This document shows, piece by piece, positions 1 to 7,953 of a stretch of 23,869 nucleotides of DNA (position 1 is its first letter; the number at the start of each line of letters is the position of its first letter). Under the pieces are notes generated by a model. That model made no database searches. It was not told the origin of the DNA and worked only from the letters and a program-made list of their open reading frames with translations. Position numbers and translations under genes: made by a program. Source of the DNA: Candidatus Cloacimonadota bacterium (GTDB taxonomy: Bacteria; Muiribacteriota; UBA6191; JACPRK01); contig JAJFLN010000595.1 in NCBI GenBank assembly GCA_021772705.1, positions 1 through 23,869 on the forward strand. The letters are read 5' to 3'.

Positions 1-47
1 TATGGATGCCCGCATCCAGGACGACTGAATGGCCGAGTTTTCCCGAT

Positions 48-171
48 CCGTTCGTCCTGAGCCTGTCGAAGCATGTCCTGAGCCACGCCGAAGGGGATGA
101 ATGGAGCGGGCGGCCATATCGTCTGAGCTTGTCGAGGGGCCATCCCCTTCGGCGTAGCTCAGGACGAACGG
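48..171. repeat. REP-like composite palindrome downstream of the efflux operon
   Basis: Two pairs of perfect inverted arms are nested here. The outer arms are CCGTTCGTCCTGAGC (48-62) and its complement (157-171); the inner arms are CGCCGAAGGGGATG (86-99) and its complement (141-154). The motif family (CTTCGACAAGCTCAGGACGAACGG-like, in pieces) is a common intergenic palindrome in environmental bacterial genomes. It lies just beyond the stop codon of the RND pump and could fold in the transcript as a 3' stabiliser or terminator; that role is inferred. A smaller hairpin TGGATGC-CC-GCATCCA at 3-18 shares its core with the palindrome at 18427-18466. Confidence 0.7.
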
Positions 172-234
172 GTCCCAAACTTGGCCACGAACTCCAGCGA
201 ACCATGAACGGATGACGGCTGCTTCGGTTCCGTC

Positions 235-3200
235 TCACTTTCTCTTCTTGCTGCCATGACGATCGAACAACACGGGCACGACAAACATGTTGAGGACGGT
301 GCTGGTGACCAGCCCGCCCAGGATCACCACAGCCATTGGGGCTTGAAGCTCATTGCCTGGAGCGTCACGAGCCAGGATGAGGGGTACCAGTGCCAGGCCG
401 GAAGCCAGGGCTGTCATCAAAACAGGTGCCAGCCGCTCCATGGATCCCTGGACCACGGCTTCGTGGTGTGACTTCCCCTCCGAGATCAGGTGTTGATAGT
501 GGGTGATCATCAGCACCCCGTTTCTTGTGGCGACGCCAAAGAGGGTGATGAATCCCACCAGACTTGCCACGTTCAGAATACCTCCCGTGAGGTGTACCGC
601 TGCGATGCCTCCGATCATCGCCAGGGGCAGGTTGACCATGGTGATCAACGCGAGCCTGACAGTGCCGAGGGCCATGTAGAGCAGCACGAAGATTCCAGCG
701 ATCGCGACCAGGGACAGCAAGCCGATGGTTCGGCTCGCCTCCTTCTCGGATTCGAACTGGCCGCCGTATGCAACGTAGTACCCCGTTGGCAGTTTCACGG
801 CAGCCTGCACCCGGGCCTGGATCTCCTCGACGACGCTACCGAGATCGCGGCCATAAACGTTGCAGGAGACCACGATCTTCCTCTGCACATTCTCCCTGTT
901 GATCGTGTTCGGCCCGTCCCGTCGACGCACTGACGCCAGTATGTGCAGAGGAACCTTCATCCCTGATGGTGTGTCGAAGAGGGTGTGCGCAATCGCGGCT
1001 GCGCTGGCCTTTGCCGAATCCTCGTAGCGGATCAGCAGATCGAACGTCCGGCCCTGCTCCAGCACCTGTCCGACCCTGTGGCCGGCGAAGGCTCCCTCCA
1101 CGGCTTCCGCCAGGTCACCGACACGGAGCCCGTACCGGGCCACGGCCTTGCGATCGAAACGGATCTCCAGTTCCGGAATGTCGCTGACCTGCTCCACAGA
1201 GAGGTCGACGACTCCCGGCACCTTTTCCATTTCATCGCGAATCTCATTGGCCAGGACGAGCATCTCCGGGATCTCGAGGCCGAACAACTTGACAGCGACC
1301 GCCGAGCGGGTGCCCGAGAGAAGGTGATCGATGCGGTGCGAGATGGGCTGTCCCACGTTGAGAATCATCCCCGGAATGCCTCGCATGGCCTTTCGTACGT
1401 CTGCGAGCACTTCCGGTTTGGAGCGTTCGCCCAATTGCAGTCGAACGTCGATCTCCGCTGCATTGGAACCCTGTGCGTGTTCGTCCAATTCGGCCCGGCC
1501 CGTACGTCGTGCCGTCGACAGGACTTCAGGAACCTCATGTAGCTTCGCCTCAATGAGACGTCCGAGCTTGTCGGACTCGACAAGATTGGTGCCAGGAAGA
1601 GTAACGGCGCTGACAGTCAGGGCACCCTCGTTGAACTCCGGAAGGAACGCTCGGCCCAGGTCCTGCAGCGTCCAGAGGGATCCGGCCAGGAGCGCCGCCG
1701 ACGGCAGCAAGATCATCATTGGCCAGGCAAGGGCGATCCTGAGCTGAGGTTCGTAGCACCACTTGAGGAAGCGGAGCACGATCCCCTCTTGCTCGCTCTC
1801 CAGAACATCGCCCAGGAGGTAATAGCAGAGTACGGGGGTGACGGTCAGGCTCACCAGGAGCGAGGCGGTGAGCGCCACCACGTAAGAGAAGCCCAGTGGT
1901 GCCAGCAGCCGCCCTTCCACGCCCGAGAGGAAGAACAAGGGCAGGAAGACCAACACGATGATCAGGGTCGCGAAGACCATTGATGGGCGGATCTCGTTGG
2001 AGGCGCGCCAGATGACCTCGAGTATGGAGTGACGTCGTTCTGGCGGTTTCTTATGGTTCTCCTTGAGGCGCCGGTAGACGTTCTCCACGTCGATGATCGC
2101 GTCGTCCACCAGAGCCCCCATGGCGATGGTGAGTCCTCCCAGGGTCATTGTGTTGATGGTGATGTCAAACCATCGGAATATCAGGATAGTCACGAGCAGA
2201 GAAAGAGGAATCGCCGTCACGGAGATGAACGTGGCGCGAAAACTCGCCAGGAAAGCGAGGAGTATCAAAACGACGAGGATGGCCCCGTCCCGGAGGGCAT
2301 GGAGCACATTGGATATGGCTGTTTCGATGAAATCTGCTTGACGCAGCGCGTTGCGGTGCAGCTTCATTCCGGCAGGAATCTGCGGTTCGATCACGTCCAG
2401 TACCTGGTCGATTCGCGCCGTCACTTCGAGGGTGTTGGCACCGGGCTGTTTCAGAATCGCCATCACAACGGCTTCTTCGCCGTCGATGGAGCCCACTCCC
2501 ATCCGTGGGGCGCTGCCGATCTGGACATTCGCCACCTGGCGAACCCGGATCGGAATACCGTCCCGTTCCACCACCACGGCATCCTCGATGTCCTCCACAT
2601 GCCGTATCCGGCCGACGCCACGGATCAGGTACTCCTGGCCGGCGGATAGCAGGAAACCACCGGAAGAGTTGGAGTTGGACGCCTCCACTGCCGTGGCCAC
2701 TTCCTCGAATGACACGTTGAAGGCCGCCAGGCGAGACGGAGACACCAGGATCTGGTACTGACGGACGCCGCCTCCGATGGGGATCACCTGGGAGACGCCG
2801 GGCACGGCGAGCAGGCGGCGACGAAGCAGCCAGTCCGCCGTCGAGCGTAGCTCGATGGAGTCTGTCCCGTCACCCGTGAGTCCCAGGAACAGGATCTCTC
2901 CCATCACCGACGAGATGGGTGCCAGGATAGGTCTGTCGATATCCGGCGGCAGGGACGGTCCGACGAGCTGGAGCTTCTCGTTGACCACCTGCCGGGCCAG
3001 ATAGACGTCCATGTCCCAGTCGAACTCGGCCCAGACCACGGAGATTCCGATTCCGGACGAGGAGCGGACCCGCCTGACACCGGAGGCGCCGTTCAGGGCC
3101 GTCTCGATGGGAAAGGTTACCAGGGACTCCACCTCTTCGGGCGCCAGACCATGGGCTTCGGTGAGAATAGTCACGGTGGGGGCCGTCAGGTCCGGTAGCA

Positions 3201-3312
3201 CATCGACGGGCAGACGCAGGGCCACGATGCCGCCACCTATCAGCAAGAGCACTGACAGGAAGAGCACGACCAGGCGGCCCTCCAGAGATACACGTATCAG
3301 CTTTGCTAGCAT
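235..3312 (-). CDS. Heavy-metal-type (HME) RND efflux pump, CusA/CzcA family inner-membrane subunit
   Basis: This 1025-residue protein is full length for the HME branch of RND pumps. It would drive proton-coupled export of a cation from cytoplasm or periplasm through the adaptor and outer-membrane channel encoded just upstream. The N-terminal membrane helix (about 12-33) and the TM4 motif GALVDDAIIDVENVYRRL (399-416) are visible; D403, D404, D408 and E410 fall in the proton-relay region. The second half repeats the RND fold and ends in a basic tail. By alignment from memory, the three CusA methionines that bind Cu/Ag correspond here to S568 (TVSAVTLPG), E620 and H663 (RIDHLLSG), so copper/silver specificity is not supported and the substrate is open. 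The ATG follows the adaptor stop by 12 bp, with AAGGAG overlapping that stop. Last gene of the operon. Confidence 0.95.
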   Translation of the reverse strand: MLAKLIRVSLEGRLVVLFLSVLLLIGGGIVALRLPVDVLPDLTAPTVTILTEAHGLAPEEVESLVTFPIETALNGASGVRRVRSSSGIGISVVWAEFDWDMDVYLARQVVNEKLQLVGPSLPPDIDRPILAPISSVMGEILFLGLTGDGTDSIELRSTADWLLRRRLLAVPGVSQVIPIGGGVRQYQILVSPSRLAAFNVSFEEVATAVEASNSNSSGGFLLSAGQEYLIRGVGRIRHVEDIEDAVVVERDGIPIRVRQVANVQIGSAPRMGVGSIDGEEAVVMAILKQPGANTLEVTARIDQVLDVIEPQIPAGMKLHRNALRQADFIETAISNVLHALRDGAILVVLILLAFLASFRATFISVTAIPLSLLVTILIFRWFDITINTMTLGGLTIAMGALVDDAIIDVENVYRRLKENHKKPPERRHSILEVIWRASNEIRPSMVFATLIIVLVFLPLFFLSGVEGRLLAPLGFSYVVALTASLLVSLTVTPVLCYYLLGDVLESEQEGIVLRFLKWCYEPQLRIALAWPMMILLPSAALLAGSLWTLQDLGRAFLPEFNEGALTVSAVTLPGTNLVESDKLGRLIEAKLHEVPEVLSTARRTGRAELDEHAQGSNAAEIDVRLQLGERSKPEVLADVRKAMRGIPGMILNVGQPISHRIDHLLSGTRSAVAVKLFGLEIPEMLVLANEIRDEMEKVPGVVDLSVEQVSDIPELEIRFDRKAVARYGLRVGDLAEAVEGAFAGHRVGQVLEQGRTFDLLIRYEDSAKASAAAIAHTLFDTPSGMKVPLHILASVRRRDGPNTINRENVQRKIVVSCNVYGRDLGSVVEEIQARVQAAVKLPTGYYVAYGGQFESEKEASRTIGLLSLVAIAGIFVLLYMALGTVRLALITMVNLPLAMIGGIAAVHLTGGILNVASLVGFITLFGVATRNGVLMITHYQHLISEGKSHHEAVVQGSMERLAPVLMTALASGLALVPLILARDAPGNELQAPMAVVILGGLVTSTVLNMFVVPVLFDRHGSKKRK

Positions 3313-3324
3313 TGGAGAGTCTCC

Positions 3325-4875
3325 TTAGTGGGCATGGCCATGTTCGGGAATCGTCTTGGAGACCGATTGCAGGTAAACCTCGTAGCCGCCCTGGGTAACG
3401 ACCCGTTCCCCGTCGGAAAGCCCCGACAGGATCTGGACGAACCCTCGCTGACGAATGCCCGTTTGCACTCGTCGCTTCCTGAAGCTCTCTCCGCCAGCCT
3501 GAACGAAGACAATATCCCGGCCGCCGTCGTCGTAGATCGCAGCCTCCGGGACCGTCACGGAAGTCCCAATACTTGCCGTCTCGATGTCGATCTCGACGAA
3601 CTGGCCGATCTTCAGGCGACGATCCTGATTTCCAACCTTGAAGACAACCGGTACGGTTCGCGTCTTGCCGTCGATCACGTCTCCGACCCTGATCAGTTGT
3701 CCGCCGAGCGCCTCCAACGTCATCGGTCCGTTGTGACCCAGGAAGCGGAATGTAGCGTGCTGGGCCTCCCGGGCTGTCGCGATATCGGGCTCGAAGACGC
3801 GCCCCACGATCCATACAGACGAGAGATCGATCAGGGTGAACACATGGTTCTCCACATCGACCTGCTCGCCAGGAACGGACTTCACCTCCACCAGAGTTCC
3901 AGCAATGGGAGCCCGGATGTGAAAGACCTCCCCTCCTTGCCGGCCACCGCGAGTCGTGCCCTCCTGGCGAGCCTGGAGATAGGCCAGTCTCCGTCGCGTT
4001 GCGGTCACCCTGCTCTCGGAGAGCTTCATGGCTTTCCTGGCCTCCTCCAGATCGTGCTTTGGAATGGCTCCCTGAGCGACAAGTCGTTCGGCCCGTTCGA
4101 TCTGCCTCCGGGCAAAGTCAAGTTCCACCTTTGCTTGCCGGGCCTCGCTCTCGGCCTGAGCGCTGTCGAGATCCATGGATGCGGCGGGCACCACGACCGC
4201 CAGGATTTCGCCTGCCGTCACGTTCATCCCCACCACAGGCCACTCGCTGGCCTTCGGGATTTCCAACGTGCCCGCCCGCGGTGGGTGCAAGCGCACCTCG
4301 CCGCCCCCTCGTGGCCGCACGTCCCCCAGGACTGACAGGGTGTCTCGTAGCGATCTCTCAGTAGCGACCGCTGTAGCAAATGGAATCTGCCACTGCTGCT
4401 CCTTCAGGAACGGTACCTCTGTGCCCGGGACGGCAGGCTCCTCTCGCTCTTCGAAGGACTCGCCGGAAGAATGAACGCGAGTCTTGATTTCGAATGTGTC
4501 ATTCACGTTGGCACTTTGAAGAAAGATCCGAAGACGACAGGGGCCCGAACTCTTGGGCACCACGGTGATTCCGAAGATGCCCGGGATACGGAGCTTTGAG
4601 GTTGAGAAAGCGATTGGCTCTGCATTCTCAAAATCAAGACGGACGGTCACCTTCCCTGCTGCAACGGGCAGATACCGCTGTGGGTCGCGAATGTCGGTCA
4701 GGTGAATTGCAAACCGCGACTTTTCATTGAGCTGGAGTGGAGGAAACTCCACGAACAGCTCCGCTTCTGGACCCCACATGGTGATAGCCACCGGTTCGAT
4801 ATGGTCCCCTGCGGCAATCAGGCCGGATGCTGTAAAGCATGCGGCAGTGAATATCATCCATATCGTGCGTGTCAT
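3325..4875 (-). CDS. RND efflux periplasmic adaptor (membrane fusion protein)
   Basis: This 516-residue membrane-fusion protein links the pump to the outer-membrane channel. A signal peptide occupies about residues 1-22. An extra N-terminal beta domain (about 25-150, with WGPEAELFVEFPPL) precedes the usual barrel-sandwich halves, a helical hairpin rich in R, E and Q (SEARQAKVELDFARRQIERA onward), and the second lipoyl half (FHIRAPIAGTLVEVKSVPGE). Beta-barrel and membrane-proximal domains follow. The added N-terminal domain is typical of longer HME adaptors and may bind metal, although no clear metal cluster is visible. The C-terminus ends HGHAH, a small histidine patch. The start ATG overlaps the stop of the outer-membrane gene as ATGA, so the two are translationally coupled. 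Confidence 0.93.
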   Translation of the reverse strand: MTRTIWMIFTAACFTASGLIAAGDHIEPVAITMWGPEAELFVEFPPLQLNEKSRFAIHLTDIRDPQRYLPVAAGKVTVRLDFENAEPIAFSTSKLRIPGIFGITVVPKSSGPCRLRIFLQSANVNDTFEIKTRVHSSGESFEEREEPAVPGTEVPFLKEQQWQIPFATAVATERSLRDTLSVLGDVRPRGGGEVRLHPPRAGTLEIPKASEWPVVGMNVTAGEILAVVVPAASMDLDSAQAESEARQAKVELDFARRQIERAERLVAQGAIPKHDLEEARKAMKLSESRVTATRRRLAYLQARQEGTTRGGRQGGEVFHIRAPIAGTLVEVKSVPGEQVDVENHVFTLIDLSSVWIVGRVFEPDIATAREAQHATFRFLGHNGPMTLEALGGQLIRVGDVIDGKTRTVPVVFKVGNQDRRLKIGQFVEIDIETASIGTSVTVPEAAIYDDGGRDIVFVQAGGESFRKRRVQTGIRQRGFVQILSGLSDGERVVTQGGYEVYLQSVSKTIPEHGHAH

Positions 4876-6209
4876 TTCGGGTCTCCTTGCGAAAGTGATC
4901 TGGTTGTTGCAACGTCCGGCAGATGGCCTGTGGCAGCCTGAAGATCGAGCCAGGCTTTCCTCACGGCCGATGCGTGATCGATGTAGCTGAGTCGTGATTG
5001 ACGACTCAGCCGATAGGCATCCAGCAGCTCCAGCAGCCCGTGGGAGCCCTCGGTGAAGGAAGCGGTGATCGTCACCAGGAGAGCTGCGGGTCTCTTCAGG
5101 AAGGTGCGCCTCTGGGCTTCGAGTTGATCACGCCTCTGCTCGTAGGCAGCCTTCGCCGCTTCCAGATCAGTTTCGAGCTCTTTCAACAGCGCCTTTCGCT
5201 GCATCTCGAGACTTGCCTGCTGGGCGCGAGCCGAGGCTTTCTCTCCCTGGTTTTGATCGTGAATTGGAAGTTCCACGACGATACCAGCAACAAAGCCGTT
5301 CTGGGTGGGACCCTGCTCGAAATCCAGCTTTCCTCCGAAGAGGGACAGATCGGGTTTTCCATCCCTTTCCGCGCGATTGAGGGAGCTCTGTGCCAGTTCA
5401 ATCCTTCGATCGAGTATCCGCACTCGCGGATGTTTCTGAACATCTCCCGGTTCTGGCTCCTCCGCGGCTCGAGGTTCCAGATCACCCGATAGTGGTGGAA
5501 GCGTCGCAGACGATTTGAGACCCAGTCTTCCCTTCAGCAGAAACCGATTCTTCTCGAGGGCGATTCTGGCCAGTCCTAGGCCGGCATCAATCTGTCCTCG
5601 CTCGGCCTCGAGGCGTGAGAGATCGTAACTGGACGCCAAGCCTTCATCGTGTCGAGCGCGAAGCTTCGTCAGAACCTCCTCCAGGCGGTTCAGTCCTTCC
5701 TGCCGGGCCTTGACCCCGTATTGATGGGTCAGAGTTTCGAAGAAGAGACGCTGGAAGTCGATGACGAGTTCGAATTCCCGGGCGAGGACATCAGCTTTGG
5801 CACTCGCCACTTCTCGATTCGCCTCTGCACGGCGTGCGTCAATTTTCCCGGGCCACAGGATCGGATGGACCAGTTTGATCGTTTCTTGCCGCGCTGCGAG
5901 GGCCCCGGGTGTGCCGGGGAGAGACTCGATGTCATAGGCAAGTTCCGGGTTCGGCCGGATGCTGGCTTCGGCGCGCCTGGTTTCGGCGATTGCGACGCTA
6001 GTCCTGATGGCTTTGATCTGAGGAGATCTCCCCAGAAACCAGCGGATTGCCGTGCTGCTGTCGAGACTGGATGGGGCCGGTTTCGCAGGACTCCGGTTCT
6101 CGCCGGCCCAACCTCTCGCCGGTAGAAGACAGAGGGCCAGTGGCAGAAAGCAGACTGCCAAGAATTTGAGAGTATTGAGGATCTTCAATCGCAACCCTGT
6201 GATCACCAA
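4872..6209 (-). CDS. TolC/CusC-family outer-membrane efflux channel
   Basis: This 445-residue protein has the two repeated alpha-hairpin halves of outer-membrane efflux proteins (long stretches rich in A, E, R, L and Q, for example ARRAEANREVASAKADVLAR and KELETDLEAAKAAYEQRRDQ). A signal peptide is clear at about residues 14-35 (FLAVCFLPLALCLLPARGWA). It forms the exit duct for the RND pump encoded downstream. The longest start is TTG at 6209; a GTG directly follows it. CAGGAG lies 7 bases before the TTG and 10 before the GTG, so either is possible. First confident gene of the operon; it overlaps the adaptor by 4 bases. Confidence 0.93.
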   Translation of the reverse strand: MVITGLRLKILNTLKFLAVCFLPLALCLLPARGWAGENRSPAKPAPSSLDSSTAIRWFLGRSPQIKAIRTSVAIAETRRAEASIRPNPELAYDIESLPGTPGALAARQETIKLVHPILWPGKIDARRAEANREVASAKADVLAREFELVIDFQRLFFETLTHQYGVKARQEGLNRLEEVLTKLRARHDEGLASSYDLSRLEAERGQIDAGLGLARIALEKNRFLLKGRLGLKSSATLPPLSGDLEPRAAEEPEPGDVQKHPRVRILDRRIELAQSSLNRAERDGKPDLSLFGGKLDFEQGPTQNGFVAGIVVELPIHDQNQGEKASARAQQASLEMQRKALLKELETDLEAAKAAYEQRRDQLEAQRRTFLKRPAALLVTITASFTEGSHGLLELLDAYRLSRQSRLSYIDHASAVRKAWLDLQAATGHLPDVATTRSLSQGDPK

Positions 6210-6587
6210 GTTCGAGCTCCTGTCGAGTTCAAGACAGCCCGGATGCTACCGGGCCACTTCTGGGTTGATGGCAACGATGCCGGAGCGAGGCTTCACGCCG
6301 TCGGTCCGGACGGACTGCTGTACAAAGCCAGACCAGTCGAGCTGGTCATCCCGTGCTCAGCGACGCGACCCTCGCAGGGCGGGTGTTCTCTCCCGGCCCG
6401 CGTTACCCGCAAAACGGTGAAACCTCATCTCTTCAACGAGATGCTGCCTCGTGGGCACACTACGAGTGCTCGCCGCGGAGCAGTGGTCCGTCTGACAAGC
6501 TCTCATGTCCTTCCCCGGTCGCACCGAGCCCATGGAGGGCCAGGCGAGATGCCGCCAGGGGGCGGGGCCGAGCGAATCAGGAGCTAT
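6210..6587. other. Intergenic region upstream of the efflux operon
   Basis: I see no convincing gene here. The operon promoter should lie here or farther upstream. A degenerate stretch around 6340-6385 (GGTCATCCCGTGCTCAGCGA) recalls a common dispersed intergenic repeat, but no partner arm is clear. I could not identify a metal-regulator operator. Confidence 0.4.
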
Positions 6588-6935
6588 TCAGACGGACCGC
6601 GAGAGGGCTGCCGGTGGGGAGCGTGCTCGATGTGGCGCGGCGTTGCCCTGGACGGTGTCGCCTGACCCTGCCTGGGCATGGCGTACGCCGGGGGTCTCGG
6701 GGACGTGTGGCAGAACCGGATTGCACAGTCCGGGCCGTATGCCGGGACCCGAAAGACTCGCCCCCTGTCCTACCTGTAGACACTGCGGATCAGGCAGGTA
6801 GGCATGCCAGAGATTGGAAAACTCCGGCGCCCTGTGAGTGTGCTCGACATTTTCGGCATGGGCAGCCGTGTGGATGAAGTCTCCCACAGGGCCGAGCAGA
6901 CAGAGCAGCAAGACGAGGATGGAGACTCTTCTCAC
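6588..6935 (-). CDS. Possible small secreted His-containing protein
   Basis: The frame is open from 7004, but the most sensible start is GTG at 6935, giving about 115 residues that begin VRRVSILVLLLCLLGPVGD. This looks like a signal peptide with cleavage after AHA; the mature start carries several histidines (HTAAHAENVEHTH). Small His-bearing exported proteins often precede HME efflux operons, and this one points the same way as the outer-membrane gene, 379 bp upstream of it. The C-terminal half is Pro/Gly/Arg-rich and looks less protein-like, so the true end may be frameshifted or eroded. No ribosome-binding site is obvious. Function unknown; it could be a remnant. Confidence 0.35.
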   Translation of the reverse strand: MRRVSILVLLLCLLGPVGDFIHTAAHAENVEHTHRAPEFSNLWHAYLPDPQCLQVGQGASLSGPGIRPGLCNPVLPHVPETPGVRHAQAGSGDTVQGNAAPHRARSPPAALSRSV

Positions 6936-7057
6936 CAAATCCGACGGTATGAACAGACGCCGTAGCACGGGCCAGATACTACACGGCATCGGCAGCCGGA
7001 TCAAACAGTTTCCAGCTCAGGGGGTGCGGCCGCCGGGATCGTCGATGTTTCCGAGTC

Positions 7058-7249
7058 TCAGCTCCGAGGAGGCTCTCGGCCCGATGCACCCGAGTCGCGT
7101 TCAGGCGTGCTCCGGGTCTCGGAGACTTCGTCGGCCGGGCCGAGTACTCTGGCGACCGCCAGCTCCAGACAGAGTCTGCGGAGATCGCTGATCTGACGTA
7201 GCCGCGAGTCGATCGCTCGGGCCGACATGTCCACGTCTTGTCGCTTCAT
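7058..7249 (-). CDS. Small partner of the nucleotidyltransferase (unknown function)
   Basis: This 63-residue protein starts with ATG immediately after the TAG stop of the upstream nucleotidyltransferase gene, so translation is probably coupled; GAGGA within the end of that gene can serve as ribosome-binding site. The N-terminal part VDMSARAIDSRLRQISDLRR is a likely amphipathic helix; the tail is hydrophilic and probably disordered. A short helical protein coupled to a MNT-like nucleotidyltransferase is the usual layout of a toxin-antitoxin-like pair, but which member is toxic, or whether either is, cannot be told from sequence. Confidence 0.7.
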   Translation of the reverse strand: MKRQDVDMSARAIDSRLRQISDLRRLCLELAVARVLGPADEVSETRSTPERDSGASGREPPRS

Positions 7250-7711
7250 CTAGTCCTCATCCAATCCTAGTGCCGCCAGATCCATCAGATCCTGAGGGCG
7301 TCCTGCCAGCCTCTTCATTCGAGCAAGGCCCTGTCGTGATACGACACAGACACGCATGCCATGCCACTTGAGAATGATACGCGTTTTCCAGACATCTGGC
7401 GCAGCCGGTCCTAGCACCAGCAGATCGAGGGTGATTGTCTCCTCACCGACGACCTTGGACACTCGATGGACACGACACTCCGCAGGAGTACCTGGATCGA
7501 AGGTCATCGGGAACGCTGGCACCGTGAACCCGAGGGGCCTGATGGTCTCCTTGATTGACTCGATCTGGCCTGCGGGGACGAGCAGATCAATGTCGACAGT
7601 TGCTCTCGGATGACCGTGGATTCCCACAGCCAGACCTCCACAAACCGCATACTCGGCACCGACGGACCCGAGCGTTTCGATCAGCTTGACGAACTCGTCA
7701 TACAGATTCAC
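7250..7711 (-). CDS. Nucleotidyltransferase-fold protein (AbiEii/MNT-like)
   Basis: This 153-residue protein has the minimal nucleotidyltransferase signature: GGLAVGIHGHPRATVDIDLL, giving the GG motif and D40-x-D42, with a third acidic residue D96 in TITLDLLV. The C-terminus (AGRPQDLMDLAALG) matches the usual KxQDLxDLxxL ending of such proteins. It probably transfers a nucleotide to an RNA or protein target; the substrate is unknown. Translation starts with GTG preceded by GGGAG. The stop codon abuts the ATG of a 63-residue partner, making a two-gene module related in layout to type IV or type VII toxin-antitoxin pairs. Confidence 0.85.
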   Translation of the reverse strand: MNLYDEFVKLIETLGSVGAEYAVCGGLAVGIHGHPRATVDIDLLVPAGQIESIKETIRPLGFTVPAFPMTFDPGTPAECRVHRVSKVVGEETITLDLLVLGPAAPDVWKTRIILKWHGMRVCVVSRQGLARMKRLAGRPQDLMDLAALGLDED

Positions 7712-7792
7712 TGGCGCCGCTCCCTGCCACGCTTCAGGTTCTTGATGGAGAGCCCTCAGCGGACTCTCCTATCCTAGTTCCCATCCGAAAAC

Positions 7793-7876
7793 CCGTTCGC
7801 CCCGACCCTTCGACAAGCTTAGGAGAGGGGCCTCTGCTGCTCCAACACTGGCCCTCGACAAGCTCGGGCCGAACGG
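7793..7876. repeat. REP-like palindrome
   Basis: CCGTTCGCCCCGA (7793-7805) is complementary to TCGGGCCGAACGG (7864-7876) with one mismatch. Between them are two related CGACAAGCT copies (7810-7818 and 7855-7863). It belongs to the same motif family as 48-171. It sits in the gap between the GTG start of the nucleotidyltransferase and the stop of the large exported protein gene. Confidence 0.6.
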
Positions 7877-7953
7877 ATTGGGGGGTTCCGGACGGCAACT
7901 ATCCTATCAGCTGCAGAGGAGCCCCTACCCACACTCGCCGATCTCGCTACCCA

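Noticed and set aside
6..215. Small plus-strand frame over the first palindrome
   Set aside because: It lies wholly within a REP-like inverted repeat and its residues are the typical translation of that repeat.
2029..2649. Plus-strand frames opposite the RND pump
   Set aside because: All lie antisense to a full-length conserved pump and show no recognisable motif.
7747..7769. Short hairpin GGAGAG/CTCTCC as a terminator
   Set aside because: Only a 6-bp stem without a following T-run; too weak to call.
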